Shown here in pieces: positions 59,904 through 64,000 of a stretch of 64,000 bases of DNA. Each line of letters opens with the position of its first letter. Within the stretch, counting starts at the first letter, position 1. The translations under genes were made by a program, and so were the position numbers. The notes below the pieces were generated by a model. The model saw nothing but the letters and a program-made list of their open reading frames with translations, was not told where the DNA came from and did not search any database. The DNA comes from Alistipes excrementigallinarum. GTDB taxonomy: Bacteria > Bacteroidota > Bacteroidia > Bacteroidales > Rikenellaceae. The DNA lies in assembly GCA_019112825.1 (NCBI GenBank), contig DXIP01000020.1:1-64000 (forward strand), read 5' to 3'.

Positions 59904-60445
59904 AACAACCGCGAACTTCAACCCCCGAAGGCAGCGCAGCGGCTGCGCCCCGCACCCCGCGTACAAAGAGCCCCGACGAGGCGCTCGCCGCGCTCATGCG
60001 GCTCTGCGCCCGTGCCGAGCGCTCGACGGGCGACGCGCTGCGGCTCATGCAGCGCTGGGGGTTGTCGGAGGGCGACCGGCAGCAGGTGCTGCAGCGGCTC
60101 GTACGCGACCGCTTCATCGACGACGCCCGCTATGCCGAGGCCTTCGTGCGCGACAAGCTGCGGCTGAGCGGCTGGGGCGAATACAAAATCCGGGCGGCAC
60201 TGCTCCGCAAGGGCATCGCACGCGCGACAATCGACGCCGCACTGTGCCAGACCGACCGCGAGGCAATGGGCCGGCGGCTCGAGGAGCAGCTGCGCCGCAA
60301 GATGCGGAGCCTGAAGGGCGGAACCCCCTTCGAGCGGCGGAACAAGCTGCTGCGCTACGGCCTCTCGCTCGGATACGACTACGAAACGGTGGGCGACCTG
60401 GTCGCCACACTCATCAAAGAGAACGACGAATGCGATATCTTCTGA
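59900..60445 (+). CDS. recX: Regulatory protein RecX
   Basis: 181 residues from the ATG at 59900. The first 25 residues are Ala/Pro/Thr-rich. Then come the RecX three-helix repeats: ALAALMRLCARAERST, RLVRDRFIDDARYAEAFVRDKLRLSGWGEYKIRAALLRKGI, with a third repeat (KLLRYGLSLGYDYETVGDLV) at the end. RecX binds and restrains RecA filaments; recA is not in the window. It overlaps prmC by 4 bases and the M23 gene by 16. Confidence 0.92.
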   Translation: MKQPRTSTPEGSAAAAPRTPRTKSPDEALAALMRLCARAERSTGDALRLMQRWGLSEGDRQQVLQRLVRDRFIDDARYAEAFVRDKLRLSGWGEYKIRAALLRKGIARATIDAALCQTDREAMGRRLEEQLRRKMRSLKGGTPFERRNKLLRYGLSLGYDYETVGDLVATLIKENDECDIF

Positions 60446-62154
60446 CCCTGATGCTCCTTGCGGCGGGCTGCACGACTGCCCTCGCACGCGAGGATTCGAC
60501 CCGATACCTCTACCCCGTCCGGCAGGTCTCCGGGCTCTATTCGGCCAACTTCGGCGAGCTGCGCCCGGGCCACTTCCACGGCGGCGTCGACATCAAGACC
60601 GACGGTGCGGTGGGCAAGGAGCTCGTCGCCGTGGGCGACGGCTACATCTCGCGCCTCTCGGTGGCGCCGGGCGGCTACGGACGCGCCCTCTACATCACGC
60701 TCCGCGACGGACATACGGCCGTCTACGGCCATATCCTGCGCTTCCGCGACGACCTGGAGCAGCGCGTCGACGCCGAGCGGCGCCGCACGCGCAGCAACAG
60801 CGTCAACCTGTGGTTTCGGCCCGGCGAGTTCCCCGTCGCACAGGGCGACGTGGTGGCCCGCTCGGGCAACAGCGGCTCGTCGTTCGGGCCGCACCTCCAC
60901 TTCGAAATACGGGAGACGGCCACACAACGCACGCTCAACACCGTCCGCATGGGCATCATCCGCCCCAAGGACCACATCGCACCGCTTATGCTGGGGCTCC
61001 GCTACGCCGAGGTCGACACACTCGAAGGCATTCCGGTCCACGGACCGCTGCGCAGTTTCGAGCTGAAGAAGACGGCCGAAGGGCGCTACCGCACGGAGGC
61101 CGGGAGCATCGAGGTGGGTCCGCGCGGCTACTTCGTCATCGAGGCGTCGGACCGCCGCGACGGCGTCTACAACCGGTTCGGGCTCTACCGCGTGAGCCTC
61201 TATGTCGACGGCCGGCACTGCTTCGAGTACCGCATGGACGGCTTCACGTTCGACCGCTCGCGCAGCTGCGACGCCGTCTCCTGCTACCCGCTCCAGGTGG
61301 GCGCCCGCACCGAGGTCATTCGTCTGGCGCAGCTCGAAGGGGCCCCCGCCGAGTTCTACCCCACGCTGCGGGAGCGCGGCCTGGTCCGCACGGCACCGGG
61401 CGAGAGCCGCCACATCCGTATCGAGGCCGAAGACGACTGCGGCAACTGCTCGACGCTCGAGTTCGACATCCGCGGCGGCGAGACACGCCTCCAGCCCCGG
61501 CGCGATTCGGCGGCCGTCGCCCTGCGGCGCGACCGCGACGCACTGCTGCGCATCGGCGACGAGGCGACACTCCGCATCCCGGCCGGAGCGCTTCACGAAT
61601 CGCTCTTCGCCCGCCCCAAGCGGCACGACAACCCCTCGGCCCACGCCACGGGCGTCGAGGTGCTCACCCCCGCCTACCGGTTTCTGGACCTCACAACGCC
61701 GCTGGCCTCGGCCGTGACCCTCTCGCTGCAGCTCTTCGTCCCGGAAGAGATGGGCCGCCACGTCACGCTGGCCGGCATCAACCGCCGCGGACAGCTCGTC
61801 TGGCTGGGCGGCTCCTACGCCGACGGACGGCTGACGGCACGCATCCGCACCTCGGGCGACTGGCTCGCCGTAGCCGACACGCTGCCCCCGACCATACGCC
61901 CGCTCTTCGAATCGGGCGCCGACCTTGCACGCAAGGGGGCCCTCCGCTTCCGGCTGGGCGACAACTTCTCGGGCATCGCCTCCTGCGACCTCTACGTCGA
62001 CGGCGAGTGGACCCCCTGCGAACGCTACCCGATGCAGGGCACCCTCGAATACCACTTCCCCAAGGGGCCGGACGGCTCGACGCACCGCCTGCTGCTCGTC
62101 GTCCGCGACGGCTGCGGCAACGAGAGCCGCTGGGAGGGAAGCTTCCGCCGCTGA
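60430..62154 (+). CDS. M23 family metallopeptidase, exported
   Basis: 574 residues from the ATG at 60430, inside the end of recX (overlap 16 bases). A signal sequence with a lipobox-like AAGC (Cys 14) starts the protein. The LytM/M23 domain (about 35-165) keeps all zinc and catalytic residues: H50 and D54 (HFHGGVDIK), H101 (YGHI) and HLH at 155-157. The remaining 400 residues are beta-rich, Ig-like modules with no motif I can name (e.g. FEYRMDGFTFDRSRSC, DDCGNCSTLEFDI, LRFRLGDNFSGIASC). Expected to cut peptidoglycan cross-bridges or to activate another enzyme in the periplasm. Confidence 0.92.
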   Translation: MRYLLTLMLLAAGCTTALAREDSTRYLYPVRQVSGLYSANFGELRPGHFHGGVDIKTDGAVGKELVAVGDGYISRLSVAPGGYGRALYITLRDGHTAVYGHILRFRDDLEQRVDAERRRTRSNSVNLWFRPGEFPVAQGDVVARSGNSGSSFGPHLHFEIRETATQRTLNTVRMGIIRPKDHIAPLMLGLRYAEVDTLEGIPVHGPLRSFELKKTAEGRYRTEAGSIEVGPRGYFVIEASDRRDGVYNRFGLYRVSLYVDGRHCFEYRMDGFTFDRSRSCDAVSCYPLQVGARTEVIRLAQLEGAPAEFYPTLRERGLVRTAPGESRHIRIEAEDDCGNCSTLEFDIRGGETRLQPRRDSAAVALRRDRDALLRIGDEATLRIPAGALHESLFARPKRHDNPSAHATGVEVLTPAYRFLDLTTPLASAVTLSLQLFVPEEMGRHVTLAGINRRGQLVWLGGSYADGRLTARIRTSGDWLAVADTLPPTIRPLFESGADLARKGALRFRLGDNFSGIASCDLYVDGEWTPCERYPMQGTLEYHFPKGPDGSTHRLLLVVRDGCGNESRWEGSFRR

Positions 62155-62267
62155 CCCGGCGGACGGCACCGCGGCGGCCCACGGAGCAAGAGCAGATGCC
62201 CCACTCCACGCGATTCCACGCGCAAGGCCGGCATCCCCGCCGCTCAACACATCACAGAGGGAGAACA

Positions 62268-62302
62268 GAAGAGCCCGCTTTCCTTTCGGAAGCGGGCTCT
62301 TC
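62268..62302 (+). terminator. Terminator of the lptB-M23 run
   Basis: GAAGAGCCCGCT and AGCGGGCTCTTC pair (12 bases) with an added TCC/GGA, followed by TTCGTCTTATTGATTTT. Lies 113 bases after the M23 stop. Confidence 0.8.
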
Positions 62303-62432
62303 TTCGTCTTATTGATTTTATAAAATTTTTAATAAATAAGGGTTGACTTGACCCCAACCGATGCGGGTCAGACGACCGGCTGGCAGATAAACGGATACGG
62401 AACAAACTGCACACGAACGTTCACCGGAGAGG

Positions 62433-63045
62433 TTACAGCCCGAACCAGTGGTCGGCGCCGAGCATGCCCGCAGCCTGCAGGAAGAGAATCAGCGGCAGAT
62501 AATCCTTCAACTTGACGCGCAGAATCTTCAGACTCTGCTGAATACGGTAGTCAACCGTCTTGGCCGAGATGCCCAGCTCCTCGGCTATCTCCTTGTAGGT
62601 GCGGTTTTCGAAACAGTTCATTTCAAACGCCTCACGATAGGGTTCGGGCAGCTCCTCGACCGCCCGGCGGATGTTCTGGCGCAGCTCCTCGAGCTGGTAG
62701 ATGTCGGGAACGCCGAAGGGCTCGGCCACATCGACCCGCAGGTCGCTCAAACGGTTGCTGCGCAGGGCCTCACGGCTCAGATAGGTCAGACAGCGGTTCT
62801 TGGCCGAGGTGAAGAGATAGTGCGACAGGACCCCCCCCGAATCTGAAGCTCGGAACGGTTCTCCCACAACCAAAGCATCAGGTCCTGAACGATGTTTTCC
62901 GCCACCTCGGTCTGCTTGACATACAGGTTCGCAAAGGCACACAGCGAGGTGTAATACCGCGTGAAAATCTCGTCGAAAGCCTGCCGCTCCCCCTCCAACA
63001 GTCGGGTCAGCAGTTCCGATTCGGAAATCCGTTCCTTTTGAGCAT
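62433..63045 (-). pseudogene. ECF sigma factor (sigma-70 family), reading frame broken at two homopolymers
   Basis: The C-terminal part is in one frame (62433 to about 62838): SHYLFTSAKNRCLTYLSR, then region 4 with ELPEPYREAFEMNCFENRTYKEIAEELGISAKTVDYRIQ. The N-terminal region 2 is in another frame (to about 63035): SELLTRLLEGERQAFDEIFTRYYTSLCAFANLYVKQTEVAENIVQDLMLWLWENRSELQIR. The switch falls at G8 (minus strand; 62831-62838); nine or six Gs restore one frame. Region 2 also has no ATG: the ATG at 63045 reaches it only if the A4 run just downstream is A5. Both breaks are at homopolymers, so either sequence errors or a real decayed gene. Its anti-sigma partner lies divergently at 63493. Confidence 0.8.
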
Positions 63046-63049
63046 GATT

Positions 63050-63078
63050 CAAAATTAGTAAATAAATCGGAACTCCAA
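63050..63078 (-). promoter_or_regulatory. Promoter of the ECF sigma gene
   Basis: Minus-strand TTG at about 63076-63078, 18 bases, TAATTTTG at 63050-63057. The ATG at 63045 begins 4 bases after the box, which would make it leaderless. Confidence 0.45.
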
Positions 63079-63492
63079 CTCTTTGGGGAGCATGTCTCAG
63101 GAAAAAACGACAAAAAAAGTCACGATGGAGCCAGTGCATACCCAAAGCAGACATCATACACCCCGTTTTTAACCAATTAAGGTGAAAGATGAGCCAATCA
63201 AGTACCAATACGTCCACCCGAAACTGCTTACGTATCGAAAGCCACGAAGGCTCCGTCCTGAAATCCGCGCCGCTGCAAACGAACTCCGGGCGTCAATCCG
63301 AAGGCATCAACCCGAAAAGCTGCGCCACCCGGCAGCTCAACGGGCCATGCCATTCCGAAAAACAACCTTTGACATCCGGAAAAGACCAACTGCAAGCCGG
63401 AGATAAAAAAATTTTACAAAACAATGAAAAAAAGTCGTCGTTTCGTTTAGGAACTCGCCCCGCAAATGAGTCATAATAACAAAACCCAAACT
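63079..63492. other. Divergent gap between sigma and fecR genes
   Basis: More A+T-rich than the surroundings. Small frames exist here but lack sensible starts or composition. No clear TAnnTTTG box was found for the rightward FecR gene; the A-rich stretch at 63405-63440 is the likely promoter/ribosome-binding area. Confidence 0.4.
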
Positions 63493-64000
63493 ATGGACCT
63501 TACTGAAATCGAACCTCTGCTCGTCCGTTACTTCAACAACGAGCTTTCGTCGGCCGAGGCCGAAAAGGTCGCGGCATGGATTGCCGGGAGCGAGGAGCAC
63601 CGCAAGACGGCAGAGCACCTCTATTATATTAACCTGGCGGCCGAAGCCGAGCGCCTGCACCGGGAGATTGACCCCGCCGAGGCGCTGCGCAAGGTGCACC
63701 GCCGCATCCGGAGCGACCGTTGGCACCGGACGTTCCACCGTCTGGAGCGCATAGCTGCCGTACTGCTGCTCCCCTTCATCGTACTCTCGCTGCTCCTGGC
63801 CTCGAAAATCACCGAAAAGAACAACAGCATGGTCGAGATTCGCTCGACCACGGGCATGATAAGCGCCGTGACGCTGCCCGACAACTCGCGCGTCTGGCTC
63901 AATTCCAATTCGAAACTCATCTATCCCACCCGCTTCAGCGGCAAGGAGCGCCGCGTGAAGCTCTGCGGCGAGGGCTACTTCGAGGTGACGAAGGACACCA
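63493..64000 (+). CDS. FecR-family anti-sigma factor, cut by window end
   Basis: 169 codons are visible from the ATG at 63493 (MDLTEIEPLLVRYFNNEL); the gene continues past the window. The cytoplasmic anti-sigma part (about 1-80; AAWIAGSEEHRKTAEHLYYINLAAEAERL) is followed by one membrane helix (about 88-105; IAAVLLLPFIVLSLLLA) and the periplasmic FecR domain (VTLPDNSRVWLNSNSKLIYPTRFSGKERRVKLCGEGYFEV). In Bacteroidota these proteins pair with an ECF sigma factor and a TonB-dependent SusC-like transporter to sense a nutrient. A SusC/SusD pair is expected to the right. Confidence 0.93.
   Translation, partial: MDLTEIEPLLVRYFNNELSSAEAEKVAAWIAGSEEHRKTAEHLYYINLAAEAERLHREIDPAEALRKVHRRIRSDRWHRTFHRLERIAAVLLLPFIVLSLLLASKITEKNNSMVEIRSTTGMISAVTLPDNSRVWLNSNSKLIYPTRFSGKERRVKLCGEGYFEVTKDT

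Noticed and set aside
63189..63476. 95-codon plus-strand frame between the sigma and FecR genes
   Set aside because: Composition is not protein-like, there is no homology signal or membrane segment, and it occupies the regulatory gap of a divergent pair.

Overview
The window looks like chromosomal DNA of a GC-rich member of the Bacteroidota, most like Alistipes/Rikenellaceae. The reasons are the recurrent Bacteroidota-type -7 promoter box TAnnTTTG upstream of genes, an Rnf complex in the order rseC-rnfBCDGEA, Bacteroidota-style pyruvate kinase, GH3, DUF349, Nif3/zinc-ribbon and deoxynucleoside kinase genes, and an ECF sigma/FecR pair at the right edge. It is mostly a housekeeping region. I see no rRNA, tRNA, CRISPR array, prophage or insertion sequence.

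Layout. 0-6 kb: two tandem paralogs of a small exported protein (the left one cut by the window edge), a DEDDy exonuclease, an rRNA methyltransferase, a subtilase/esterase pair and a secreted Pro-rich propeller-like protein. 6-13 kb: yidC, pyrG, a long DUF349 protein and an orphan response regulator. 13.8-17.2 kb: ackA-ptb-buk, an acyl-phosphate/ATP module. 17.3-23.7 kb: a flippase, pyk-aroQ, thiL, an FtsB-like protein, queE and hpt. 23.8-31 kb: one leftward operon nadE-rseC-rnfBCDGEA. 31.6-41 kb: zinc ribbon, nif3, merR, an RsmF-like methyltransferase, a deoxynucleoside kinase, GH3, trkA, a small Cys-rich membrane protein and cysQ. 41.3-44.4 kb: rplU-rpmA and three lipoproteins. 44.8-48.3 kb: pyruvate:ferredoxin oxidoreductase. 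48.7-55.7 kb: an M16 peptidase pair, ksgA, two small membrane proteins and recQ. 55.8-62.2 kb: a rightward run lptB-aroA-aroC-prmC-recX-M23 peptidase. 62.4-64 kb: a frame-broken ECF sigma gene divergent from a FecR anti-sigma gene cut by the window end.

Metabolic picture (inference): an anaerobe that oxidises pyruvate to acetyl-CoA and reduced ferredoxin with PFOR, recovers ATP through acyl-phosphates (AckA, Ptb/Buk), and couples ferredoxin oxidation to NAD reduction and ion pumping through Rnf. nadE sits in the same operon as rnf.

No clearly new multi-gene system is evident. The observations most worth following are: a NadE whose glutaminase domain lacks its nucleophile cysteine; an ECF sigma gene interrupted at two homopolymer tracts; a perfectly palindromic overlapping divergent promoter between trkA and a Cys-rich small membrane protein; a KsgA with a roughly 65-residue insertion; a clostridial-looking AroC; a long hairpin in the leader of a lipoprotein pair; and several families of GC-rich short tandem repeats confined to intergenic DNA.
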